Source: Flavobacteriaceae bacterium
GTDB taxonomy: Bacteria; Bacteroidota; Bacteroidia; Flavobacteriales; Flavobacteriaceae
Direction of reading: 5' to 3'
DNA: 35,000 bases
Assembly (NCBI GenBank): GCA_013001285.1
Contig: JABDMU010000032.1
Coordinates: forward strand, 1 to 35,000
Shown: positions 24,593 to 31,619 of the stretch, piece by piece
Layout: each line of letters begins with the position of its first letter
How positions within the stretch are numbered: the stretch's first letter is position 1
The notes under the pieces: model-generated
The model's database searches: none
Seen by the model: only the letters and a program-made list of their open reading frames with translations
What the model was told of the DNA's origin: nothing
Position numbers and translations under genes: made by a program

Positions 24593-25426
24593 ATGAAAAG
24601 GAATACGGCAAAATCAGGTCAAGGGAAGCCTGGAGATAAAAAAGGTAAACGGGACGGAAAAAGTTTTAAGAAACATCCATCTCGAAAGCAATCGGCTGCA
24701 AAAAAAACAGCGGCTAACCCAAATGAAATGCGCTTGAACAAATACATTGCCAATTCTGGAATTTGTTCACGACGTGATGCCGACATGCATATAAGTATTG
24801 GTAGTGTCACTGTTAATGGTAAGGTGATCACCGAAATGGGTCATAAAGTAAAATTAGATGATGAGGTGCGATTTGATGGACAGCGAATAAATCCTGAGAA
24901 AAAAGCCTATGTTCTTTTAAATAAGCCAAAAGGCTTTGCTACAACAACAAGTGAAGGAAAAGGGCGAACTGTGATGGACCTGGTAGCCAATGCAACACCT
25001 TCAAGAATAAAGCCTATCGGTCGTTTGGGTCGAAATTCGACAGGGCTGATATTATTCACTAACGATGATCAAATCGTTAAGAAATTTACAAATTCAAAAA
25101 ATGGAGTCGAGCGATTATTTCATATTGAATTAGATAAGAATTTACGTGCTGATGATTTTAAAAAGATCAAAGAAGGCTTCAAAATAGAAGGCAAACAAAT
25201 TAACGTAGAGGAGATCAGTCATATTGATGGCGCTACAAAGAAGGAGATTGGATTAAAAATAAAAAACACGGGAAATTCTATCATAAGAAACATCTTTGAT
25301 CATCTTAATTATGATATTATCAGATTGGATTGTGTGATGATCGCACATTTAACCAAAAAAGACATTCCAAGAGGGCATTGGAAGCATTTGACAACCCAAG
25401 AACTTAATGGGTTAATGATGCTTTAA
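24593..25426 (+). CDS. RluB/RsuA-family pseudouridine synthase-like protein lacking the catalytic aspartate
   Basis: Residues 1-45 are a Lys/Arg-rich tail, common in flavobacterial RluB. Residues about 46-95 are an S4 RNA-binding domain (MRLNKYIANSGICSRRDADMH). The catalytic domain follows, but the canonical GRLD motif reads PIGRLGRNSTGLILFTND: glycine 146 (codon GGT) sits where the nucleophilic aspartate is expected. The usually conserved tyrosine of the KxYxV motif appears as phenylalanine 176 in RLFHIEL. The EGRNRQVRRM motif is replaced by NTGNSIIRNIF (225-235). The overall fold (277 residues, ending HWKHLTTQELNGLM) is otherwise intact. Active RluB makes pseudouridine in 23S rRNA; this copy may only bind RNA or belong to a divergent subfamily. 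It has its own promoter, and a non-coding stretch follows. Confidence 0.82.
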   Translation: MKRNTAKSGQGKPGDKKGKRDGKSFKKHPSRKQSAAKKTAANPNEMRLNKYIANSGICSRRDADMHISIGSVTVNGKVITEMGHKVKLDDEVRFDGQRINPEKKAYVLLNKPKGFATTTSEGKGRTVMDLVANATPSRIKPIGRLGRNSTGLILFTNDDQIVKKFTNSKNGVERLFHIELDKNLRADDFKKIKEGFKIEGKQINVEEISHIDGATKKEIGLKIKNTGNSIIRNIFDHLNYDIIRLDCVMIAHLTKKDIPRGHWKHLTTQELNGLMML

Positions 25427-25753
25427 AGAGCACCATAAAAAAATCATAAAAAATGTTTTTTATTTAAAAAAATGTATTTCATTTGTACTGCTTTTAGCTG
25501 AACAATTTGAAACGTGTTTTTACGTTCGGGTTTTTGAAAATTAGGAAGTCATATTCAAGAACAGCTTTTAGATTAAGCAACCGAATTTTAGAGCTAACTT
25601 CCGCCAAGACTATACTTGATAGTCAACATATTTATGGCTTTGTACCAACTACACAAAGTCAGATTCAGGTTTGATATTTATTCATTATTAGAAGAAGGAT
25701 CTTTTACAGATTCATAACATTTGTAATTTTTTTACCCAATTTTTTAATTAATA
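25427..25753 (+). promoter_or_regulatory. 327-bp non-coding leader of the polyamine operon with three small inverted repeats
   Basis: No ORF with coding character is seen. An AT-only inverted repeat (ATAAAAAA-TG-TTTTTTAT) lies just after the upstream gene and could be a weak terminator. Further on are AACGT/ACGTT (25511-25526), GACTAT/ATAGTC with a 5-nt loop (25608-25624), and GGCTTTGT/ACAAAGTC with a 9-nt loop and one G-T pair (25636-25660). A near -7 match with one extra base (TAACATTTG, 25715-25723) sits before the ATG at 25754. No match to a riboswitch class that I know is evident. The stretch may be an operator region or a folded 5' leader. Confidence 0.45.
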
Positions 25754-27217
25754 ATGAACACAAAATACATTGACTTAGTCAATCAAACTTTCGATTTTCC
25801 ACAAGATGAATTCAGAATTGAGGCTAACGAGTTGCACTTTCATGAAGTTGATCTTATGCATTTGGTCAGAAATTACGGAGCACCGTTAAAATTTACCTAT
25901 TTACCTCAAATATCAAATAATATTCAACGTGCTAAAAAATGGTTCAACGATGCCATTGTAAAGCATGATTATAAAGGCAAGTATTATTATAGCTATTGTA
26001 CTAAAAGTTCTCATTTTAAACATGTACTTGATAAGGCTTTAACGAATGATATTCATATTGAAACGTCTTCAGCTTTTGATATTGATATTGTAGAAAGTTT
26101 GAAAAGAGAAGGCAAGATCACTAACGAAACCTATATCATAAGTAACGGTTTTAAACGCGCTCAATATGTCACTAATATTGCAAAACTTATAAATGAAGGT
26201 CATAAAAATGCGATCCCAATAATTGATAATTATGAAGAACTTGATCTGTTATCGGAGGAGATCACAGATAAGTTCCAGGTTGGTATTCGTATTGCCTCTG
26301 AAGAAGAACCAAAATTTGAATTCTATACATCAAGATTAGGAATAGGTTATAAGAACATTGTTCCGTTTTATAAGAATAAAATTCAAGGTAATAATAAGGT
26401 TGAACTTAAAATGTTACACTTTTTTATCAATACAGGGATTCGTGATAATGCCTATTACTGGAACGAATTATTAAAATGTCTTAAGGTTTATACAAGCCTG
26501 AAAAAGATCTGTCCAAGTCTAAATAGTTTAAACATAGGCGGTGGATTTCCCATTAAGAACTCTTTGAATTTCGATTTTGACTATGCTTATTTGGTTGATG
26601 AGATCGTGAATCAGATTAAAACATCATGTGAAGAAGAGGAAGTAGAAGTGCCTAATATATTTACCGAATTTGGAAGTTTTACAGTTGGTGAAAGTGGCGG
26701 TGCTATTTATGAAATTTTGTATCAGAAACAGCAGAATGATCGTGAAAAATGGAATATGATCAACTCATCATTTATTACGACACTTCCTGATACTTGGGCT
26801 ATTAACAGACGATTTATTATGCTCCCATTAAACCGTTGGAAAGATTCCTATGAACGCGTGCTTTTAGGTGGTCTCACTTGTGATAGTGATGATTATTACA
26901 ATAGTGAGCAACATATGAATGCCATTTATCTTCCAAAATATAATAAGGAAAGACCATTGTATATCGGATTTTTTAATACTGGTGCATATCAAGAAACAAT
27001 CGGTGGATTTGGAGGCTTGCAACATTGTTTGATCCCTTCTCCAAAACACCTTTTGCTTGACAGAAATAAAGACGGTGAATTGTCAATAGAAGTTTTTTCT
27101 GAACAACAATCTAGTGAAGACTTATTGACAATATTGGGTTACCCTAAATACTCAAAGCAACATAAAGAAAACAAATATTCAATCGAGGCGGAATTAGCCA
27201 CAACCATTACTAACTAA
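25754..27217 (+). CDS. speA: Arginine decarboxylase (PLP-dependent, alanine-racemase fold type III)
   Basis: The N-terminal barrel binds PLP through K84 in YYYSYCTKSSHFKHVL. Further family motifs are IETSSAFDIDIV, LHFFINTG, LNIGGGFPIK, the phosphate-binding FTEFGSFTVGESGG, and C376-D-S-D379 in GGLTCDSDDYYN, the C-terminal catalytic cysteine-aspartate motif. GFFNTGAYQETIGG near the end completes the active site. The 487-residue length is shorter than E. coli SpeA (about 650) and matches the compact flavobacterial form. The enzyme makes agmatine and carbon dioxide from arginine in the cytoplasm. The agmatinase gene follows after 14 bp, which supports arginine over diaminopimelate or ornithine as substrate. 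The gene is first in the polyamine operon and follows a long leader. Confidence 0.85.
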   Translation: MNTKYIDLVNQTFDFPQDEFRIEANELHFHEVDLMHLVRNYGAPLKFTYLPQISNNIQRAKKWFNDAIVKHDYKGKYYYSYCTKSSHFKHVLDKALTNDIHIETSSAFDIDIVESLKREGKITNETYIISNGFKRAQYVTNIAKLINEGHKNAIPIIDNYEELDLLSEEITDKFQVGIRIASEEEPKFEFYTSRLGIGYKNIVPFYKNKIQGNNKVELKMLHFFINTGIRDNAYYWNELLKCLKVYTSLKKICPSLNSLNIGGGFPIKNSLNFDFDYAYLVDEIVNQIKTSCEEEEVEVPNIFTEFGSFTVGESGGAIYEILYQKQQNDREKWNMINSSFITTLPDTWAINRRFIMLPLNRWKDSYERVLLGGLTCDSDDYYNSEQHMNAIYLPKYNKERPLYIGFFNTGAYQETIGGFGGLQHCLIPSPKHLLLDRNKDGELSIEVFSEQQSSEDLLTILGYPKYSKQHKENKYSIEAELATTITN

Positions 27218-27231
27218 TTATTTTAATTGAA

Positions 27232-28164
27232 ATGAAAACATTTGCAGGAATTTCAGAAGATTTTGCAAGATTAGACCAATCAAAAATTGTATTGATCCCT
27301 GTGCCTTATGATGGCACTAGTACATGGCAAAAAGGAGCCGATAAAGGCCCAGAAGCTTTTTTAGAAGCAGCCAAAAACATGGAACTCTATGATATTGAAA
27401 CCGAAACGGAAGTATACCGTCAAGGTGTATATATAGCTGATGCTGTAACTGAAAAGAGCTCACCAGAAGCCATGGTCGAGGCTGTTCATGAAATTACAAA
27501 GAAGTACATTAAGAAGAATAAATTTGTAACCATTTTTGGTGGAGAACATTCAGTTTCTATAGGAACGATAAGGGCTTTTAATGAAACGTTTAACAATTTA
27601 ACTGTTTTACATATTGATGCACATGCTGATCTTCGAAAAAGCTACGGAGGTTCGAAATGCAATCATGCCTGTGCTGCTTATGAAGCAAGTCAGACTACCA
27701 ATTTAATTCAAGTTGGAATTCGTTCAATGGACATTAAGGAAAAGTCAATCATGGATTTGGAAAAGACCTATTTTGCTCAGGAAATGGCGGTAGACCAATC
27801 TTGGATGGACAGTGCTATAGATCAAATGACCAATAATGTATTTATAACTTTTGATCTGGACGCTTTTGATCCTTCAATAATGCCAAGTACTGGTACACCA
27901 GAGCCAGGAGGATTATTATGGTATGAGACTATAGAATTTTTGAGGACTGTATTTGAAGAAAAGAACGTTGTAGGCTTTGATATTATGGAATTATGCCCAA
28001 ATGAAAATGAAAAATCCTCTGATTTTTTAGCAGCCAAATTGTACTATAAAATGTTGAGCTATAAATTCATGAATGAAGATATCGATGATAATTTTGATAA
28101 TACCTTGGATTTTCAATCAATAAAAAACAATAATTCAAAATTTGTTGAGGAAAATGACTACTAA
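27232..28164 (+). CDS. speB: Agmatinase (ureohydrolase family)
   Basis: The protein shows the three ureohydrolase metal-binding motifs: GGEHS with H106, HIDAHADLR with D129, H131 and D133, and FDLDAFDP with D208 and D210. Together they bind the binuclear manganese centre. The 310-residue length is normal. The enzyme hydrolyses agmatine to putrescine and urea. Arginase or formimidoylglutamase would share these motifs, but the arginine decarboxylase gene directly upstream makes agmatine the logical substrate. The stop overlaps the next gene's ATG region by 11 bp, indicating translational coupling to the deoxyhypusine-synthase-like gene. The C-terminus has an Asn/Asp-rich tail of about 25 residues beyond the core fold. 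Confidence 0.88.
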   Translation: MKTFAGISEDFARLDQSKIVLIPVPYDGTSTWQKGADKGPEAFLEAAKNMELYDIETETEVYRQGVYIADAVTEKSSPEAMVEAVHEITKKYIKKNKFVTIFGGEHSVSIGTIRAFNETFNNLTVLHIDAHADLRKSYGGSKCNHACAAYEASQTTNLIQVGIRSMDIKEKSIMDLEKTYFAQEMAVDQSWMDSAIDQMTNNVFITFDLDAFDPSIMPSTGTPEPGGLLWYETIEFLRTVFEEKNVVGFDIMELCPNENEKSSDFLAAKLYYKMLSYKFMNEDIDDNFDNTLDFQSIKNNNSKFVEENDY

Positions 28165-29128
28165 AGGAACAATTTCCAATTTTATAGAATCTTATTTTTT
28201 ACATTTTAATGCTGCTGCTTTGGTAGATGCTGCCATAGGCTATGAAGACCAATTAAAATCAGGCTCTAAAATGTTGGTATCACTTGCAGGTGCGATGAGT
28301 ACCGCCGAGCTGGGTAAGATCTTTGCAGAGATCATCAGACAAGATAAAGTTCACATTATTTCTTGTACTGGAGCAAATTTAGAGGAGGATATTATGAATT
28401 TAGTTGCACATACACATTATGAGCGTGTCCCAAATTATCGCGATCTAACGCCTCAAGATGAGTGGGATTTACTTGAACGAGGCTTAAATCGTGTTACTGA
28501 TACCTGTATTCCAGAACACGAGGCATTTAGACGTTTACAGGGGCATGTTTTTAAAATTTGGAAGGATGCTGAAAACAAGGGAGAACGTTTTTTTCCTCAT
28601 GAATATATGTATAAAATGCTATTATCTGGAGTTTTGGAAGAATATTATGAAATTGATCTTAAGGATTCCTGGATGTATGCAGCCGCTGAAAAAAACTTGC
28701 CAATTGTAGTTCCAGGTTGGGAGGACAGTACAATGGGAAATATTTTCGCTAGCTATGTGCTGAAAGGTGAATTAAAAGCAAGCACTATGAAATCAGGTAT
28801 TGAATACATGACCTTTTTAGCCGATTGGTACACTGAAAACTCTGAAAAGGGTATTGGATTTTTTCAAATTGGTGGTGGTATTGCAGGCGATTTTCCAATT
28901 TGTGTTGTACCAATGTTATATCAAGATATGGAGCGTACAAACACTCCATTTTGGAGTTATTTTTGCCAGATAAGTGATTCAACAACCAGTTATGGTTCTT
29001 ATTCTGGAGCCGTTCCGAATGAAAAGATCACTTGGGGGAAACTCGATATTGAAACACCTAAATATATTATTGAAAGTGATGCAACAATTGTTGCGCCATT
29101 AATATTTGCATACTTACTCGGACTTTAA
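28154..29128 (+). CDS. Deoxyhypusine synthase-like protein, possibly homospermidine-forming
   Basis: ATG at 28154 is preferred to the in-frame TTG at 28142; it overlaps the agmatinase gene by 11 bp. The NAD-binding part shows VHIISCTGANLEEDIMNLV (about 66-84). Near the C-terminus the deoxyhypusine-synthase motif WGK is present in ITWGKLDIETPKY, with K296 in the position of the catalytic lysine that carries the aminobutyl group. In eukaryotes and archaea the enzyme modifies eIF5A/aIF5A, which bacteria lack. Bacterial homologues can instead transfer the aminobutyl unit to putrescine, making homospermidine. The operon supplies putrescine just upstream, so a free-polyamine product is likely here; the exact product is inference. 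Confidence 0.82.
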   Translation: MTTKGTISNFIESYFLHFNAAALVDAAIGYEDQLKSGSKMLVSLAGAMSTAELGKIFAEIIRQDKVHIISCTGANLEEDIMNLVAHTHYERVPNYRDLTPQDEWDLLERGLNRVTDTCIPEHEAFRRLQGHVFKIWKDAENKGERFFPHEYMYKMLLSGVLEEYYEIDLKDSWMYAAAEKNLPIVVPGWEDSTMGNIFASYVLKGELKASTMKSGIEYMTFLADWYTENSEKGIGFFQIGGGIAGDFPICVVPMLYQDMERTNTPFWSYFCQISDSTTSYGSYSGAVPNEKITWGKLDIETPKYIIESDATIVAPLIFAYLLGL

Positions 29129-29130
29129 TT

Positions 29131-30666
29131 ATGGAAACAAGTAATATTGATAACATTGAACTGAGGTATTTAACATTAGGTGATTTTGAAGCGATAAAGG
29201 AAGCAACTTTAGAGTCTTACGAAGGTGTTTTAAATTCGTATTGGAAAAAACATCATATTGAAGATTTAACAACAATGTTTCCCGAAGGTCAGGTAATAAT
29301 AAAAATAGATGGTGATATCGCAGGATGCGCCTTATCTTTAATTGTGGATTATGACAGTATTGACGATGAACATACCTATGAAGATATTATTGGTGGCAAA
29401 TCTTTTAAAAATCATCATCCTGATGGCGATGTTCTTTACGGGATTGATATATTCATAAAACCCCAGTATAGAGGATTACGATTAGGAAGACGACTTTATG
29501 ATTACAGAAAAGAACTCTGTGAAAAGCTAAATTTAAAGGGTATTGTATTTGGTGGTAGAATGCCAAATTATCATAAATATAAGGCGCTATCCCCTAAACA
29601 ATACATAGAAAAAGTAAAACGTAAGGAAATTCATGACCCCGTTCTAAATTTTCAAATATCGAATGACTTTCACCCTGTTCGAATTCTAAAAGGATATTTA
29701 GAAGGTGACACAGCTTCATGTGAATATGCAGTACTTATGGAATGGGATAATATTTTTTACACTAAACCAAATAAAAAAGCAAGTTCTGTAAAAACAATAG
29801 TTAGGCTTGGCCTGATTCAGTGGCAAATGCGTTCATATAAAGATTTAGATGAGTTAATGCAACAAGTCGAATACTTCATCGATAGTGTTGCAGCATACAG
29901 ATCTGATTTTGCCGTGTTCCCTGAGTTTTTCAATGCACCCTTAATGGCTAAATATAATCATTTACATGAGCCAGATGCCATACGAGAATTGGCTAAATAT
30001 ACTGAGCCCATTATTAATAGATTAAAGCAATTTTCGATTTCTTATAATATCAACATCATTTCAGGAAGTATGCCCGAAGTAGTTGATGACAAATTATTTA
30101 ATGTTGGTTATTTGTGTCGACGCGATGGAAGTAGCGAACGCTATGAGAAACTTCATGTTACGCCTGATGAAGCTAAGGTCTGGGGAATGCAAAAAGGAAA
30201 TAAACTTCAATCTTTTGATACAGACTGCGGTAAAATTGGCATTTTAATATGCTACGATTCTGAATTTCCAGAATTATCTCGCTTGTTATCTGATGAGGGA
30301 ATGGATATTCTTTTTGTTCCTTTTTTAACTGACACTCAAAATGGATACTCCCGAGTGCGTTTATGTTCACAAGCACGAGCTGTTGAAAATGAATGCTATG
30401 TTGCCATTGCCGGAAGTGTTGGGAATTTACCTAATGTGAATAATATGGATATACAATATGCCCAATCTGCTGTTTTTACACCTTGCGACTTTTCTTTTCC
30501 AAGCAATGGAATCAAAGCTGAAGCTACCACAAATACAGAAATGATCTTAGTGGCTGATGTTGATTTAGGATTATTACGTGAATTGCATTCTTTTGGAGCC
30601 GTAAAAAATTTAAAAGATAGACGAAAAGATTTTTATAATGTTGTTCGTATGAATCAATCTAAGTAG
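29131..30666 (+). CDS. Fusion of GNAT acetyltransferase and carbon-nitrogen hydrolase
   Basis: Residues about 8-215 form a GNAT domain, with the acetyl-CoA-binding stretch IDIFIKPQYRGLRLGRRLYDYRKELCE (quoted in part: PQYRGLRLGRRLYD) at about 110-130. Residues about 225-505 form a carbon-nitrogen hydrolase with a complete triad: E265 in VFPEFFN, K340 in YEKLHVTP, and C374 in GILICYDSEFPELSRLL. The fusion is known from many bacteria, but its substrate is unsettled. The gene starts 2 bp after the deoxyhypusine-synthase-like gene and ends the polyamine operon. An acetyl-amide or carbamoyl intermediate of polyamine metabolism is plausible, since N-carbamoylputrescine amidase belongs to the same hydrolase superfamily; this is inference from context. 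Confidence 0.85.
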   Translation: METSNIDNIELRYLTLGDFEAIKEATLESYEGVLNSYWKKHHIEDLTTMFPEGQVIIKIDGDIAGCALSLIVDYDSIDDEHTYEDIIGGKSFKNHHPDGDVLYGIDIFIKPQYRGLRLGRRLYDYRKELCEKLNLKGIVFGGRMPNYHKYKALSPKQYIEKVKRKEIHDPVLNFQISNDFHPVRILKGYLEGDTASCEYAVLMEWDNIFYTKPNKKASSVKTIVRLGLIQWQMRSYKDLDELMQQVEYFIDSVAAYRSDFAVFPEFFNAPLMAKYNHLHEPDAIRELAKYTEPIINRLKQFSISYNINIISGSMPEVVDDKLFNVGYLCRRDGSSERYEKLHVTPDEAKVWGMQKGNKLQSFDTDCGKIGILICYDSEFPELSRLLSDEGMDILFVPFLTDTQNGYSRVRLCSQARAVENECYVAIAGSVGNLPNVNNMDIQYAQSAVFTPCDFSFPSNGIKAEATTNTEMILVADVDLGLLRELHSFGAVKNLKDRRKDFYNVVRMNQSK

Positions 30667-30674
30667 TATCTTTA
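30641..30674 (+). promoter_or_regulatory. Possible promoter of the acidic-tailed protein gene
   Basis: TATCTTTA (30667-30674) differs from the -7 consensus only in the last base, and TTG at 30641-30643 lies 23 bp upstream. It sits across the end of the preceding gene and 30 bp before the ATG at 30705. Readthrough from the polyamine operon is an equal possibility. Confidence 0.35.
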
Positions 30675-30704
30675 TTGTAGGAAGCCACATTTTATTTTAA
30701 AAAA

Positions 30705-31028
30705 ATGAATAAAAATATAGATAATCGGAAACGCGTTATTGTTGATTTCAAGAAACTAACTCCTGAAATCCTTAGTCTACTTGTAGAGAAATATCCAGAT
30801 GGATATGATGAGGATCATATCATCAAATTTAGAAATGCACAGAATGAATTGGTTGAAGCCGTTCAAGTAGATACTGAAGACACTAAATATTTGGTAAAAG
30901 TGAGTACCAAACTGGTTGTGACCATGGAAAATTATGACGAAGATGATTACGAAGATTACGATGATGATGATCCTGAAGCTGTTCAAGATCCAGAAGAAAT
31001 TGCCGATGATGGCGATGATGACTATTAA
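30705..31028 (+). CDS. Small conserved-looking protein with a highly acidic C-terminal tail
   Basis: The 107-residue protein has a compact N-terminal part (residues 1-72, KRVIVDFKKLTPEILSLLV and DTKYLVKVSTKL) and a tail from about 74 to the end made mostly of Asp and Glu. There is no signal peptide or membrane segment. Similar flavobacterial proteins have, to my memory, been labelled DNA primase in databases, but nothing in the sequence (no zinc finger, no TOPRIM) supports that name. The tail could mimic nucleic acid or bind basic proteins or calcium. The gene is followed after 5 bp by the VOC protein gene, probably in one transcript. Function unknown. Confidence 0.72.
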   Translation: MNKNIDNRKRVIVDFKKLTPEILSLLVEKYPDGYDEDHIIKFRNAQNELVEAVQVDTEDTKYLVKVSTKLVVTMENYDEDDYEDYDDDDPEAVQDPEEIADDGDDDY

Positions 31029-31033
31029 CTATA

Positions 31034-31453
31034 ATGCCTATGACTAATTTATTTCACATTTCATTACCATGCGTTGATGTTTTGGAAACTAAAAATTTTT
31101 ACACTCAAGAAATTGGTGCAGAGATTGGAAGAAGTAGTGAAAATTGGGTCGATGTGAATTTATTTGGACATCAGCTTACGTTCACGAAGGCTGGAAAATT
31201 TAACTTTAATAATCCGAATTATGTCTTTGAGGGCAAGATTTTACCTTCATTTCATTTTGGGATCATTGTAGATGTAAAAACCTGGGGAGAGATGTATTCT
31301 CGCTTGAATGGAAAAGATCTGAGCTTAGTGACCCAAGCCACTTTTTTAAAAGATAAGTCGGGAGAACACCTGTCCTTTTTTGTAAAGGATCCGAATGAGT
31401 ATATGTTGGAATTCAAGAGTTTTAAAGATCCTGAGAATATTTTCAAGGATTAG
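31034..31453 (+). CDS. VOC (glyoxalase/bleomycin-resistance fold) family protein
   Basis: The 139-residue protein begins with LFHISLPCVDVLETKNFYTQ, the first beta-alpha-beta module of the vicinal-oxygen-chelate fold, with a histidine (H8) in the usual first metal-ligand position. The second half ends with LSFFVKDPNEYMLEFKSF, the standard second module, with a glutamate (in MLEFK) in the last ligand position. HFGIIVD near residue 75 provides another candidate ligand. The substrate cannot be inferred; members include dioxygenases, isomerases and resistance proteins. It lies 5 bp after the acidic-tailed gene and converges with the glycosyltransferase operon across 166 bp. Confidence 0.82.
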   Translation: MPMTNLFHISLPCVDVLETKNFYTQEIGAEIGRSSENWVDVNLFGHQLTFTKAGKFNFNNPNYVFEGKILPSFHFGIIVDVKTWGEMYSRLNGKDLSLVTQATFLKDKSGEHLSFFVKDPNEYMLEFKSFKDPENIFKD

Positions 31454-31539
31454 CATTTTAGGTTCATGTTAATTTATTGATGCGTGTTTTTGGCAATTTG
31501 AAGAGATTGAGTTTATTCCAAAAACTTTCCGCACGATAC

Positions 31540-31577
31540 TAAGTGTGATTAATGTGAGCACAAACCCATTACACTTA
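31540..31577. terminator. Stem-loop between convergent genes, possible transcription end
   Basis: TAAGTGT and ACACTTA form a 7-bp stem, with AATG/CATT as an inner 4-bp stem separated by a small bulge. It lies in the 166-bp gap between the VOC gene and the mannosyltransferase gene. It lacks a long T tract, so it is a weak intrinsic terminator at best. Nothing else was seen in this gap. Confidence 0.35.
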
Positions 31578-31619
31578 ATAACTTAAGGTATTTACTTTTA
31601 TGGTTCCTGTAGTACTAAA

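Noticed and set aside
25476-25510. TTTG-containing stretches near 25482 and 25506 as a promoter for the polyamine operon.
   Set aside because: The -7 part lacks the TA and the spacing is too short.
28154-29128. Protein hypusination (eIF5A modification) as the role of the deoxyhypusine-synthase-like gene.
   Set aside because: Bacteria do not have eIF5A; the genome context (agmatinase upstream) points to free polyamines instead.
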